DNA of 64,000 nucleotides from DZBG01 sp049241565. Its GTDB lineage: Bacteria > Bdellovibrionota > Bacteriovoracia > Bacteriovoracales > Bacteriovoracaceae. The position numbers and the translations under genes are program-made. The stretch spans positions 186,001 to 250,000 of the forward strand of contig JBMLQL010000030.1 of assembly GCA_049241565.1 (NCBI GenBank). Direction: 5' to 3'. The notes under the pieces were generated by a model, which ran no database searches, was not told the origin of the DNA, and worked only from the letters and a program-made list of their open reading frames with translations. Positions 15,759 to 24,732 of this stretch are shown one piece after another (position 1 is the first letter of the stretch; every line of letters begins with the position of its first letter).

Positions 15759-18700
15759 TTAGTTAGATTTTACAGAAGCTATATTTAGTGCTTGAACCTC
15801 AGGGAGCTCCAGAAGACTAGCTCGTGCTGACTGATTTTGAGATTTTTCTAAGAAGGTTTTTACCAAGAGCTTCCACTCTGGCTTCTTTTGAACGTACTCA
15901 TTTTTTAGGAAGTAGGCTTTAGCTTGGTCATCCCCACTTGTAGTTATGAATTCTAATGAAAGCTCAGACCATTTTGGATGTCTAAGCGCGAAACCTTCTG
16001 AAAGTATTTTACTTTCATCATCAAAAACTTGATTCTTCATAGCTTTTGATACCCACTTATCCCAATTAGTGGAATTGCTCATCTCTTCGTTACTGAGAAA
16101 GTTGGTGATAATAATACTTTCTCTTGAAGTATCAAGAAATCGATCTACTGCCTTGCTCCATTCAGGTAGCGTTTTTACCTTTGGATCAAGTAAAAGGTCT
16201 GTCATATAACTTGGGTCCGCTTTTTTTAAGAATATTTCAGTTAGTTCGGGCCATTTTGCATGATCTCTTAAATTAGGACTATCAATAAGTTTTTTCTCAT
16301 CGTAGCCAAGTTTATCCTTTCCAAACTCAACATCCATCCATTTATCCCATTCAGGCAAAAGTTGAACTTGTGGGCTTAAGAGAGTGTCAGCCTTGTACCA
16401 ATTACGGCCCGGCTTCTCAATAAACATTTTAACTTGTTCAGCCCACTTCGAATGCTTAGAAGTTCCAGGGTTATTTAAGACTATACTAAGTGCAGATTCA
16501 GAATTTTCTTGGTTTTCAAAAAAATTTGAAAGCCATTTATCATAATCTTCTAATTTTTGAACCGATGGATCCGTAAGAAGATACTCTTTATATCCACTAA
16601 ACTGATTATTCATGAAACGTCGTACAGAGCTATTCCACTCGGGAAGTTTTTGAACTTCTGGAGTAGCAAGGAAAGCTCCTAAAAGTGAAGAGCTATTTTG
16701 ATCGATATTTTCGGTATTTACTATCACTTCTCTTGCATATTTCTTCCATGAGGTATTTGTTAGTATTCTTAAATCTCGAATAAACTTAATTTTATCGGGA
16801 TTGCTTGCTTTGACCCAAAACTGGTTAGCAAACTCTTCCCAGTCTTTATGTGCTAAAATTTCAGGTTCTAGAATAAAATCTAATACTTCAGCAGTGCCAC
16901 CATTTTGAATATCTTGGATTAAAGAATTGGCCCACTTTTTCCAAATTTTACTTTTTTGTGCAATTGGATTTCTAAGTAGCTCTATTTTGTTACCAGGATA
17001 TTTATTTCTAGATAAAAAATTCTCTACCCAAATGTCGTATTCGGGTAATTTTTGAACGTTAGGATCAGTTAAGTAGTCTATCGAGAGATTATCTTTTCTT
17101 GTACCTGCTAGACTTGTAATCCATGACGACCATTCAGGCATTTGCTTTACGCCATCATGTAACAAGAGTGGACTTGCTTCGTTATTAGGAATTGGCTCCA
17201 GAAAAGATTTAACTCTCTCTTTCCAATCTGAGCGTTTTTGGAACGTTGAGGTCGAAAGTAAATAGGCTTTTTCTTTTATATCTTCTGCACGTAAGAGCAT
17301 GTTATCAAAAAAGCTATTCGAAAAAATAGCTTGAAGATCAGAGCTACTTGCTATCTCAGCATCAGTAAACTTACTGGCCCATCCTGAGAGCAAGTTTAGC
17401 TCTCCAAGTTCACTTAAGTTTTTAACATAAGCTATTTTGTCTTTGAGTGACGGTTGGCATACTAATAATTTTTTTCTAAGGTTATTTGAGCAACTTTTCT
17501 TTTGTTCACAGTTTAACCCTGGACAATTATTTTTTTCTTGGCAAATATCACTTGCTGCAGAATGACCAATTTGTACGAGATCCTCAATTGAAGAGTTTGC
17601 ATTCTTTTTCGTTGCACTTTTTGCGATAAGAGTTGCTGCTAAGGCATTTACTCCATTGTTAGATTCTGAAAATCTCTGAGATGCAATAAGTATAGATTTG
17701 ATCAATTTAATTTTATCAGAGGGGGAGTCAGGAATCTCATTTCTTGCACGTAAAATTGTAATAACTTGTGCAGCTATACCAGCTACAGCTGGAGAGGAAA
17801 AGCTTGTACCATTAATTTGTCCGAAGCTGTTTCCATTAATTTCACATGAGTTTTTCTTGGTATTTTCCCCATAAACATGGTCATTTGATAGCAATGAAAA
17901 AACACCTTTTCCTGGAGCTGCAACTTGGCCCGACGTTGAAAAAGATGCAAGTTCATCAAATCTATCTAACGCAGCAACTGTTAAAAAGGGATCTGAAATA
18001 TCAATCTGAGGAGACCCTCTTTTTTTTCTTATCCCACTATTTCCTGAAGCTTTAATGATTATACAACCAAGACGATTTGCTACTTCATACCATAGTTCTT
18101 CTTTAGGGATAATTTCTTCTAATTCATCTTTTTGGCTTCCCCAAGAAACATTAACAATATCATTGTTGTCTTTACATGCTTTCTCAATAGCTGCTGCGAT
18201 TACACCGTTACCGACTTTTCCTGTGCGACCTTGACTAATTTTATATACTGACAGCTCAGTATGCCCTGTAATCCCTGTATTTTTTCCCGCTATCATTCCA
18301 GCGACATTGGTACCATGCCCACCATCATCATTTTCTTTATCTCTACTGAGTGGGTCTGCAAGGTCTGTTGAAACAGGAATTAGAAGACCAGAGGATTGAT
18401 TATTTACATCAAAACCTGTGTCAACAACTGCAGTTTTACTAAGCTTCATACTCACTATACTTTTTCCAACTTCAATCTTTACGATTTCTTCAGCAAGGTC
18501 AGCTCCAAGTGCTTTAGGGGCCCAATCAATAGATTGGCCATTACATTTAGGAGAATCTGAAGCACAGGGCTGAACAACTTTGAGGAGGTTTGAAAGTTCA
18601 GCGTTATCTACAAGATTGTTAGCCGGCTTAAGTTCACAAGACAATGCTTCATTATTGAATTGAGGTGTTAAGTAATAATCTTCTGAAATATTTATGTTAG

Positions 18701-18812
18701 AACTGAGACGCTTAATACTTTTTAAAATGTTTTGAAATTGATTTAATTTTTTCTCGTCATGGCTTTTTGGGGAAACAACAATAAACTTTTCACCAACAGC
18801 TTTGATTATCAC
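15759..18812 (-). CDS. Subtilase (S8) with C-terminal repeats; 5' end frameshifted
   Basis: The intact reading frame encodes 1017 aa of a subtilisin-like serine protease. The catalytic residues are in AVVDTGFD (D131), GGHGTNVAGMIAG (H166), SGNSG (N258) and NGTSFSSPAVAG (S337). Residues ~470-1010 form about a dozen degenerate repeats of ~38-45 residues with a core like LL-DP-VQ-LPEWDKW-FL, possibly a solenoid for binding. The only start in this frame is a GTG at 18812; the frame itself continues in-frame up to about 18905. A short signal peptide is encoded in the next frame upstream. One missing base in a homopolymer appears to separate them. As written, the enzyme lacks an export signal. Confidence 0.85.
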   Translation of the reverse strand: MIIKAVGEKFIVVSPKSHDEKKLNQFQNILKSIKRLSSNINISEDYYLTPQFNNEALSCELKPANNLVDNAELSNLLKVVQPCASDSPKCNGQSIDWAPKALGADLAEEIVKIEVGKSIVSMKLSKTAVVDTGFDVNNQSSGLLIPVSTDLADPLSRDKENDDGGHGTNVAGMIAGKNTGITGHTELSVYKISQGRTGKVGNGVIAAAIEKACKDNNDIVNVSWGSQKDELEEIIPKEELWYEVANRLGCIIIKASGNSGIRKKRGSPQIDISDPFLTVAALDRFDELASFSTSGQVAAPGKGVFSLLSNDHVYGENTKKNSCEINGNSFGQINGTSFSSPAVAGIAAQVITILRARNEIPDSPSDKIKLIKSILIASQRFSESNNGVNALAATLIAKSATKKNANSSIEDLVQIGHSAASDICQEKNNCPGLNCEQKKSCSNNLRKKLLVCQPSLKDKIAYVKNLSELGELNLLSGWASKFTDAEIASSSDLQAIFSNSFFDNMLLRAEDIKEKAYLLSTSTFQKRSDWKERVKSFLEPIPNNEASPLLLHDGVKQMPEWSSWITSLAGTRKDNLSIDYLTDPNVQKLPEYDIWVENFLSRNKYPGNKIELLRNPIAQKSKIWKKWANSLIQDIQNGGTAEVLDFILEPEILAHKDWEEFANQFWVKASNPDKIKFIRDLRILTNTSWKKYAREVIVNTENIDQNSSSLLGAFLATPEVQKLPEWNSSVRRFMNNQFSGYKEYLLTDPSVQKLEDYDKWLSNFFENQENSESALSIVLNNPGTSKHSKWAEQVKMFIEKPGRNWYKADTLLSPQVQLLPEWDKWMDVEFGKDKLGYDEKKLIDSPNLRDHAKWPELTEIFLKKADPSYMTDLLLDPKVKTLPEWSKAVDRFLDTSRESIIITNFLSNEEMSNSTNWDKWVSKAMKNQVFDDESKILSEGFALRHPKWSELSLEFITTSGDDQAKAYFLKNEYVQKKPEWKLLVKTFLEKSQNQSARASLLELPEVQALNIASVKSN

Positions 18813-18880
18813 CTTTTCTTTTTTTAAGATTCTTATCGCCTCAGTCTTTTCTTGAATACTTGAAACTTTAATTACAAACG

Positions 18881-18949
18881 CTAAGTTCTCTTTGTCAGCT
18901 TGTGAAAAATAGAGAATGATAGAATGAATAGAAGAAGGACGTATTTCAT
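18881..18949 (-). pseudogene. Detached signal peptide of the subtilase gene
   Basis: On the minus strand the ATG at 18949 begins a hydrophobic signal peptide (MKYVLLLFILSFSIF) that stops after 22 codons. The subtilase frame is +1 to it. Adding one base to the T5 run (18905-18909 on the plus strand as A5) joins it to the frame ...SQADKENLAFVIK and gives the ideal signal-peptidase site SQA-D. I infer a slipped homopolymer, whether real or a sequencing error. Confidence 0.7.
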
Positions 18950-19051
18950 TTCTAACGTATCGGTTTTTAAGAAAAATTCTTTACCCGAGTATTATTCTCC
19001 AGTCACTTTGACTTGAACTTCTGAACTTTTGTTACGCTCTAAAATGAAAAA

Positions 19052-19069
19052 GCTCGGCAAGAGCCGAGC
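19052..19069 (-). terminator. Terminator downstream of the tRNA-Ser remnant
   Basis: On the minus strand the 7-bp stem GCTCGGC/GCCGAGC (loop TCTT) is followed by TTTTT. It sits after the tRNA-Ser 3'-end repeat, as would be expected if it once ended the tRNA transcript. Confidence 0.7.
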
Positions 19070-19104
19070 AATTTCAATAATCTAAATGTGATTACGGGTT
19101 CAAA

Positions 19105-19118
19105 AAATGGCGGAGACG
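19105..19118 (-). repeat. Copy of the tRNA-Ser 3' end (att-like)
   Basis: AAATGGCGGAGACG is repeated exactly at 19855-19868, where it forms the 3' acceptor end of tRNA-Ser(GCT). The copies are 750 bp apart in direct orientation and flank the ORF6N gene. Downstream of this copy the T-arm does not fold, so this is a fragment rather than a working tRNA. Confidence 0.65.
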
Positions 19119-19280
19119 GCTACGGTTGAACCTGTGATGAATCATAAATCATTGAACCTATAATCCAAAGAACATCCTACAAGAATTCAAAACTGAAATT
19201 TTAACAAAACTTTGGCTTTTAAAATTGATCAATCCCCAATGACTTGAATACTTCTAACTCTTTTGACCAAGAGGTATTTG

Positions 19281-19814
19281 ATGAACTTTTCCAACGAAAA
19301 AATTGAAGCAATGATTTACACAATCAACGGACAAAAAGTGATGCTTGATAGTGATCTCGCAAAACTATATGGCGTCGAAACGAAGCGCTTGATCGAACAG
19401 GTCAAAAGAAACCTGAATCGCTTTCCTGAGGATTTTTTAATAGTATGTAGTTCAGAAGACTTACAAGATTTGAGGTCGCAATTTGCGACCTCAAACAGCA
19501 TAACCCTCTGGAATCATAAAAGAAGAACTACTCCCATGCTCTTTACCGAGAATGGAGTCGCCATGCTATCAACAGTTTTGAATAGCGAAAGGGCCATTCA
19601 AGTCAACATTGCCATAATGAGAACATTTACTAAGCTAAGAAGTTTTCTCGCTATGGAGAATTCAATCGAAAAACGTGTTAATAGTTTGGAAAAAAGCACA
19701 CATAAACTTTTCAAAATTGTTTTTGAGAGACTAGATACACTTGAAGAGCAAATCAATCCTAGGCTTCCTAATAATAGAAAAAAAATTGGTCTCAGACAGA
19801 ATCAGGAAAAATAA
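19281..19814 (+). CDS. ORF6N-domain protein (phage antirepressor-like)
   Basis: The 177-aa protein has an N-terminal ORF6N domain, with YTINGQKVMLDSDLAKLYGV, RFPEDFL and MLFTENGVAMLSTVL, followed by a helical C terminus with a coiled coil (SLEKSTHKLFKIVFERLDTLEEQ). Such domains are usual in phages and integrated elements. I chose the ATG at 19281, which has AGAGG 7 bases before it; a TTG at 19263 is the alternative. It is the only gene inside the small tRNA-Ser island and no integrase is left. Confidence 0.88.
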   Translation: MNFSNEKIEAMIYTINGQKVMLDSDLAKLYGVETKRLIEQVKRNLNRFPEDFLIVCSSEDLQDLRSQFATSNSITLWNHKRRTTPMLFTENGVAMLSTVLNSERAIQVNIAIMRTFTKLRSFLAMENSIEKRVNSLEKSTHKLFKIVFERLDTLEEQINPRLPNNRKKIGLRQNQEK

Positions 19815-19816
19815 AA

Positions 19817-19838
19817 AAGCCCAGCTTTCACTGGGCTT
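19817..19838. terminator. Bidirectional terminator
   Basis: AAGCCCAG and CTGGGCTT form an 8-bp stem with loop CTTTCA. Minus-strand reading ends in TTTTTT, so it can end the tRNA-Ser transcript; on the plus strand it follows the ORF6N gene stop. Confidence 0.8.
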
Positions 19839-19857
19839 AAAATAGTTTCGCGATAAA

Positions 19858-19946
19858 TGGCGGAGACGATGAGATTCGAACTCATGGATCCTTGCGGATC
19901 GCACCCTTAGCAAGGGTGTGGTTTAAGCCAACTCACCCACGTCTCC
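19858..19946 (-). tRNA. tRNA-Ser (anticodon GCT)
   Basis: The 89-nt class II tRNA has acceptor GGAGACG/CGTCTCC, anticodon stem CACCC/GGGTG with loop TTGCTAA (anticodon GCT), a long variable arm (GATCCGCAAGGATC), T arm ATGAG-TTCGAAT-CTCAT and an encoded CCA. Its 3' end is repeated at 19105-19118. Confidence 0.97.
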
Positions 19947-19976
19947 GTTTTGGCTTAACTAACAAATAAAAAATTA

Positions 19977-20066
19977 TGGCGGAGGACTAGGGATTCGAAC
20001 CCCAGGACGGCGTGAACCGTCGACAGTTTTCAAAACTGTTGCCATAAACCACTCGACCAGTCCTCC
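19977..20066 (-). tRNA. tRNA-Ser (anticodon TGA)
   Basis: The 90-nt class II tRNA has acceptor GGAGGAC/GTCCTCC, anticodon stem ACAGT/ACTGT with loop TTTGAAA (anticodon TGA), long variable arm, T arm TGGGG-TTCGAAT-CCCTA (one mismatch) and an encoded CCA. It lies 49 bp after the seryl-tRNA synthetase gene on the same strand. Confidence 0.97.
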
Positions 20067-20115
20067 GTAGTTTAGGAGATCAACTTTACTTAAGACCTAA
20101 AAAAAAGTCTATAGA

Positions 20116-21387
20116 TTATTTACGAATCTCTTTCAGTCCGCCCATATAAGGAACCAGAACTTCAGGAACAATGACCGATCCATCTTTTTGTTGATAGTTT
20201 TCAAGGATCGCTACAAGTGTGCGTCCTACGGCCAGTCCTGAACCATTGAGAGTATGAGCAAACTCTGGCTTACCCTCTTTGTTTCTGAAGCGGATATTGG
20301 CCCTTCTGGCCTGAAAATCACCACAATTTGAGATTGATGAGATCTCCCGGTATTTATTCTGAGACGGTACCCAAACTTCAAGATCAATTGTCTTCTGCGA
20401 TGCAAAACCTATATCCCCTGAGCACAGAGTCAGAGCGCGATAAGGAAGGCCCAGTTTTTCAAGAATATTTCCGGCCGACTTAATCATTTCTTGGTGAATC
20501 GCATTAGATTGAGATGGAGTTGTAATACAAACCATCTCCACTTTATTGAACTGATGCATACGAATAAGGCCTTTCACATCTTTTCCATGTGAGCCGGCCT
20601 CAGATCTAAAACAAGGAGTATAGGCTGTATATTTATAAGGGAGTTCAGCCTCTTCCATAATCATTTCACGCTTGAGGTTAGTCAGTGTGACTTCTGATGT
20701 TGGAATCAAGTACCAGTTCGTATCTTGAAGTTTAAAAAGTTGATCTTCAAATTTAGGAAGATTTCCCGTTCCAATCAATGCTTTCTCATTGGCGATATAA
20801 GGAGTCATCATTTCAGTGAAACCATTATTCAAATGGTGATCAAGCATGAAGTTAGCAAGAGCGCGCTCCATACGAGCAAGGGCCCCTTTATAGAAAACAA
20901 ATCTTGCTCCCGTTACTTTGGCCGCTGATTCAAAATCAAGAAGACCAAGTTTTTCACCGATGTCGGCGTGATCCACAGGAGTGAAATCAAATGTACGAGG
21001 TGTGCCCCAGCGAGAAGATTCCACATTATCATCTTCATCTTTTCCGACAGGAACGGAAGAATCTAGAAGGTTAGGGATACCAAGAAGAAGGTTTTTTTGT
21101 TTTTCTTGGATAAGATCAAGCTCTTTGGCCTCTCCCTCCATCTGAGCTTTGAGAGAAGTGACCTTACTCATCAACTCAGTGGCGTCTTGCTTATTCTTTT
21201 TTAGCTCACCAATATCTTTAGAAAGTTTATTAATTTCTGCTTTTTGAGTTTCAGAAGACGTTGTTAAAGTCTTTCTTTTTTTATTCAACTCAAGGATTTC
21301 ATCAAGAATTGAAATATCAAATTTTCTTGATCCAAGATTCTTTTTTACAGCTTCAGTTTGTTCTTCGATTTTTTTGATGTCTAGCAT
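20116..21387 (-). CDS. serS: Seryl-tRNA synthetase
   Basis: SerRS charges tRNA-Ser with serine. The 423-aa protein has the N-terminal tRNA-binding coiled coil (residues ~30-110), then the class II core: motif 1 MLDHHLNNGFTEMMTPYIANE, motif 2 CFRSEAGSHGKDVKGLIR and motif 3 NGSGLAVGRTLVAILEN. Length is typical. The ATG at 21387 has a GAGGAT site. Two tRNA-Ser genes follow on the same strand, so enzyme and substrates may be co-expressed. Confidence 0.98.
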   Translation of the reverse strand: MLDIKKIEEQTEAVKKNLGSRKFDISILDEILELNKKRKTLTTSSETQKAEINKLSKDIGELKKNKQDATELMSKVTSLKAQMEGEAKELDLIQEKQKNLLLGIPNLLDSSVPVGKDEDDNVESSRWGTPRTFDFTPVDHADIGEKLGLLDFESAAKVTGARFVFYKGALARMERALANFMLDHHLNNGFTEMMTPYIANEKALIGTGNLPKFEDQLFKLQDTNWYLIPTSEVTLTNLKREMIMEEAELPYKYTAYTPCFRSEAGSHGKDVKGLIRMHQFNKVEMVCITTPSQSNAIHQEMIKSAGNILEKLGLPYRALTLCSGDIGFASQKTIDLEVWVPSQNKYREISSISNCGDFQARRANIRFRNKEGKPEFAHTLNGSGLAVGRTLVAILENYQQKDGSVIVPEVLVPYMGGLKEIRK

Positions 21388-21395
21388 AGATCCTC

Positions 21396-24300
21396 TTATT
21401 GCATCATTCTTAAATAGGTATCAATTTGTGGTTTATCAGGGGCTTCTGGACTTAACTCAAGATACAATTTGTACGACTCTACGGCAAGAGCGCCCTGACC
21501 CATTTGACGGTAGACATCCCCAATCTTTTTGTGAATCGTTGGGTCATCTGATTTTTGTTGCTGGGCCTTACGGAAAAGATCTAGGGCCTGATCAAGATTG
21601 TTTCGTCTAAAACTTAACTCCGCCATACCCATGAGAGCCTCGAAAGATCTGGCGTTAATTTTTTGAGTTCTTTTAAAATAGTTTTCGGCTTCAACTAATT
21701 CACCTTTATCAAAATAAATTTGACCAAGTAGGGCCAGGGTATCATCGGTCTCACCATTTTCTTTTAAGTCTTCTTTAAGAATTTCAATCGCCTTATCATG
21801 CTCTTTATTAAGAAGACGAATTCTTGCTAAATAGAAGCGAAGCTTAGGGTAAGAAGGAAGTTTTTCTTGAAGTCTTAAGAACCATTTTGTGGCATCGATC
21901 AGCTTTCCCGTTTCAAACAAGACTCTTGCTGCCGTCATCATGGCTTCAAGATCACCTGGCTCAATTTCAAGAATTTTTTCTGCCAGTGCAGGAATATCAT
22001 TATATTTTTCATCAAGAAGAGCAGCCTTAATGAGAAAGCTGTAAAGAGTTTTATCTTTGCTTGGAAGTTTCTCCATGCGATTTTTAATTTCTTCAAAGTC
22101 TTTAATCTGTCCATTTCTGTAATAAAGTATAGCAACTTCTGAAAGAATCTCTGGATTATCAGGAAACTCGGTATCAAGACTTAACAGATAACCTATAGCA
22201 GATGTGGCATCTTGAGTTTCATGAATAATCTTAGCGTAAGCAATGCGATAAGTTGGATTACTTGGATCAAGTTCAATGGCCTTATTCACAAGTGAAGTGG
22301 CCTGGTCATATTTATGAGTTTTAAGAAGAATCTCAGCTAGCATAAAGACGACTTCATCATCAAGAGGATTGGCATTAATTGCCTGTCTTAACCAACCAAT
22401 GGCCTGAAGATAATCGTTTTGTTTAATATATAGTTTGGCATAGGCCTTAAAGAACTCAGGCGTACCTTTTATATCAGTCCCAGAAATAATTTGAATTCGA
22501 TTTCGAGCATCATTAAATTTATAAGTATCAGAGTAAGTTTCTATAAGAGCTAGGTTAATATCCTTACTTTCAGGGTACTTTGTCACCAGTGCCTCAAGAG
22601 CTTTAATAGCTTCATTAGTTAGACCCATTCTGATTTGTAGTCTCGCGGTAAATAATTGAGCAGGGATATAATCTGGATATGTATCCACGGCGCGAATCCC
22701 TTGAGTAAGGGCCAGTTCATAATTTTTATTCTCAAACTGAATCCTGGCCTTTCTCAGCATCGCCATCGATTTACTCTCAAGAATGAGATTATTAACATCT
22801 TTATTAAGTTTATCTGAGGTCGTTAAAGATGAGAGACGAATTCTTAAATCATCTGAATCTTTAATTTTAAGAGATTCTTTTAAGTATTTTGAGGCTTCTT
22901 CAACTTTACCGCTAAAGGCCATACTCATTCCTTTAAGTTCAAAATATCTTGCTCGGTAAATGATGTTATTCTCAAGTTGCAGTTGATTAGCGACTTCAAG
23001 CAGCTCATCCACTTTTTTATAATTATTTTTTCGCGCATAAAAATTGGCCTTCTCTAAGAGAAGGGGAACAGACCTAGGATAAAACTCAAGGGCCTCATCA
23101 ATTTTCTTCTCAGCGTTCTCTGACTGTTCATTGAGAAAATCAAAATGCATCATACTTAAATAAACAGGAATAGATTTTTTAGAAGTTTTATCTGCTTCAA
23201 GTTTTGAATAGAGATCTTTCGCCTGATCCATTCGTCCCAAATCCACTAAAATCTTCATTTGAATGGCAAAGAGATCCTGAGTGATGGCGTATTGCCCTTT
23301 TGAAAGCATCTCTGCATTTGTTTTTGAAAGAACAAGCTTGAGACGAATATAAGTATCAATCAAATTGGCGGCGGCTATTTTTTTCCCATTATTATAGTAA
23401 AAAAGCGCCATCCCTAAAATCCCATTCGGGTTATCTTGAAGATAAGGTTTTTTAGAAGAAATCAGATTAAAAAGTGTCTGAATATCAATTTTTTGCTCGG
23501 AAGAGCTCGGAAGAAGTTCGGCATAACTTCTTGTCATCATCCCTAAAGAATCCATGTTCTCAATATTATTTTCAAAGGCGACTCTAAAATCTTTAGCTGC
23601 TTCAACCAGATTGGGATAAGTTTGTTTGAGATACTTCTCCATACCCTTGTTATAGGCCACTTTGGATTTATTATTATCGGCCTTATCGTAAGGAATAGGG
23701 AACTCAATAAAGGGTTCAATGGGTTTGAAGACAAGTTGCTGTTTTTTATCTTCCTCAGGGAAAAGGAAAACATAGGCAAGAAGAAGTCCACCAATGATAA
23801 AAAGAAGTTTCTTTTTGGATTTTGGTTGTTCCTCTTCCTCTTCTTCCTCATCTTCTTCTTGCTTGCGCTTTAATTTCTCTTGTTTCTTTTTTTCTTTAAG
23901 AGCTTCTTCTACTTTTTGCTCTTCATGTCTGGCTTCATCTAAAAGGTCGTTTTTCTTAATACGATCAATTTTTAGAACTTGTGTGGCCTCGTTTTGAATA
24001 TTATCGCGAGCGAATTGTTCTTTTTTTCTTTCTTCATCAAGACGCTTCTTTTCAGCTTTTTCAAGTTCTTTTTTCTTTTCGGCCTCAATCGCCTTGAGCC
24101 TCATTTTCTCAATTTCTTTCTGGGCCAGAGGATTGATTTTAGTTTTACCGTCATCTTCCTCAGAATTATCCTTTTCTTCGGCCTCTTCAATATCATCGAG
24201 AGTTAGACCTACATTTAAATCTTCATGATTATCTAGGACTAGACCTAGTTCTTCGCCTTTCACAGGAGCAACTTCAAGAGTGGTTTCTTGTTCACTATTC

Positions 24301-24656
24301 ATGACAACAGTATTAGTGATCTCTTCCACTAATGAAGGAAGATTGTCTCCAGGAAGATCATCAGGAATAGTGATGTTACTTGTTTGTTTTTCTCTGGCCT
24401 TGAGCTGATCAAGAGAGATAAAAAAAGTCGCTTCATTCTGTTTGGGCTGCTCTGGTTTTTCAATTTCAGTTTTATCATCGTCCATGAGTTCATGATAAAA
24501 ATCGAACTGCTCCATAGGCATCCAGTCTCCCGCGGGAAACAGTTGTGCTTCTTCATCACCTTGAAGATGACCTTTCTTTTTAAGCTCTTGAAGTTGAGGC
24601 ATTTCAAACGGACCAATGACACGACCGTTTTTAAGCCTCAGTCGATATTTCGCCAT
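21396..24656 (-). CDS. Large TPR membrane protein with N-terminal GYF_2-like domain
   Basis: The 1086-aa protein begins with a GYF_2-type fold (YRLRLKNGRVIGPFEMPQLQELKKKGHL...FPAGDWMPM; residues 2-50). A low-complexity charged region with a long Glu/Lys coiled segment (about residues 185-280) leads to one membrane span (LLFIIGGLLLAYVFLFP). The C-terminal ~750 residues are TPR repeats (for example AIGWLRQAINANPLDDEVVF), which bind partners. This order places GYF inside and TPRs probably in the periplasm. Function unknown. It is just upstream of serS (8 bp) but separated from nuoN by a terminator. Confidence 0.82.
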   Translation of the reverse strand: MAKYRLRLKNGRVIGPFEMPQLQELKKKGHLQGDEEAQLFPAGDWMPMEQFDFYHELMDDDKTEIEKPEQPKQNEATFFISLDQLKAREKQTSNITIPDDLPGDNLPSLVEEITNTVVMNSEQETTLEVAPVKGEELGLVLDNHEDLNVGLTLDDIEEAEEKDNSEEDDGKTKINPLAQKEIEKMRLKAIEAEKKKELEKAEKKRLDEERKKEQFARDNIQNEATQVLKIDRIKKNDLLDEARHEEQKVEEALKEKKKQEKLKRKQEEDEEEEEEEQPKSKKKLLFIIGGLLLAYVFLFPEEDKKQQLVFKPIEPFIEFPIPYDKADNNKSKVAYNKGMEKYLKQTYPNLVEAAKDFRVAFENNIENMDSLGMMTRSYAELLPSSSEQKIDIQTLFNLISSKKPYLQDNPNGILGMALFYYNNGKKIAAANLIDTYIRLKLVLSKTNAEMLSKGQYAITQDLFAIQMKILVDLGRMDQAKDLYSKLEADKTSKKSIPVYLSMMHFDFLNEQSENAEKKIDEALEFYPRSVPLLLEKANFYARKNNYKKVDELLEVANQLQLENNIIYRARYFELKGMSMAFSGKVEEASKYLKESLKIKDSDDLRIRLSSLTTSDKLNKDVNNLILESKSMAMLRKARIQFENKNYELALTQGIRAVDTYPDYIPAQLFTARLQIRMGLTNEAIKALEALVTKYPESKDINLALIETYSDTYKFNDARNRIQIISGTDIKGTPEFFKAYAKLYIKQNDYLQAIGWLRQAINANPLDDEVVFMLAEILLKTHKYDQATSLVNKAIELDPSNPTYRIAYAKIIHETQDATSAIGYLLSLDTEFPDNPEILSEVAILYYRNGQIKDFEEIKNRMEKLPSKDKTLYSFLIKAALLDEKYNDIPALAEKILEIEPGDLEAMMTAARVLFETGKLIDATKWFLRLQEKLPSYPKLRFYLARIRLLNKEHDKAIEILKEDLKENGETDDTLALLGQIYFDKGELVEAENYFKRTQKINARSFEALMGMAELSFRRNNLDQALDLFRKAQQQKSDDPTIHKKIGDVYRQMGQGALAVESYKLYLELSPEAPDKPQIDTYLRMMQ

Positions 24657-24700
24657 TAGTTTTATTATATGGTATTTAGGGAATAGCAGTGCAAAAAAAA

Positions 24701-24718
24701 GGGCCCGAATCCGGGCCC
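24701..24718 (-). terminator. Terminator of the nuo operon
   Basis: The 7-bp stem GGGCCCG/CGGGCCC with a 4-base loop is followed on the minus strand by eight Ts. It stands between nuoN and the TPR gene. Confidence 0.88.
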
Positions 24719-24732
24719 TTAGATAGAATTAT

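Noticed and set aside
19105..19160. Possible tRNA gene
   Set aside because: Only the 3' acceptor end matches; the T arm and 5' acceptor do not pair, so it is a fragment.
23700..24659. Several open frames opposite the TPR gene
   Set aside because: They are shadows of the Glu/Lys-rich coding strand, with Phe/Ser-rich products and no ribosome sites.
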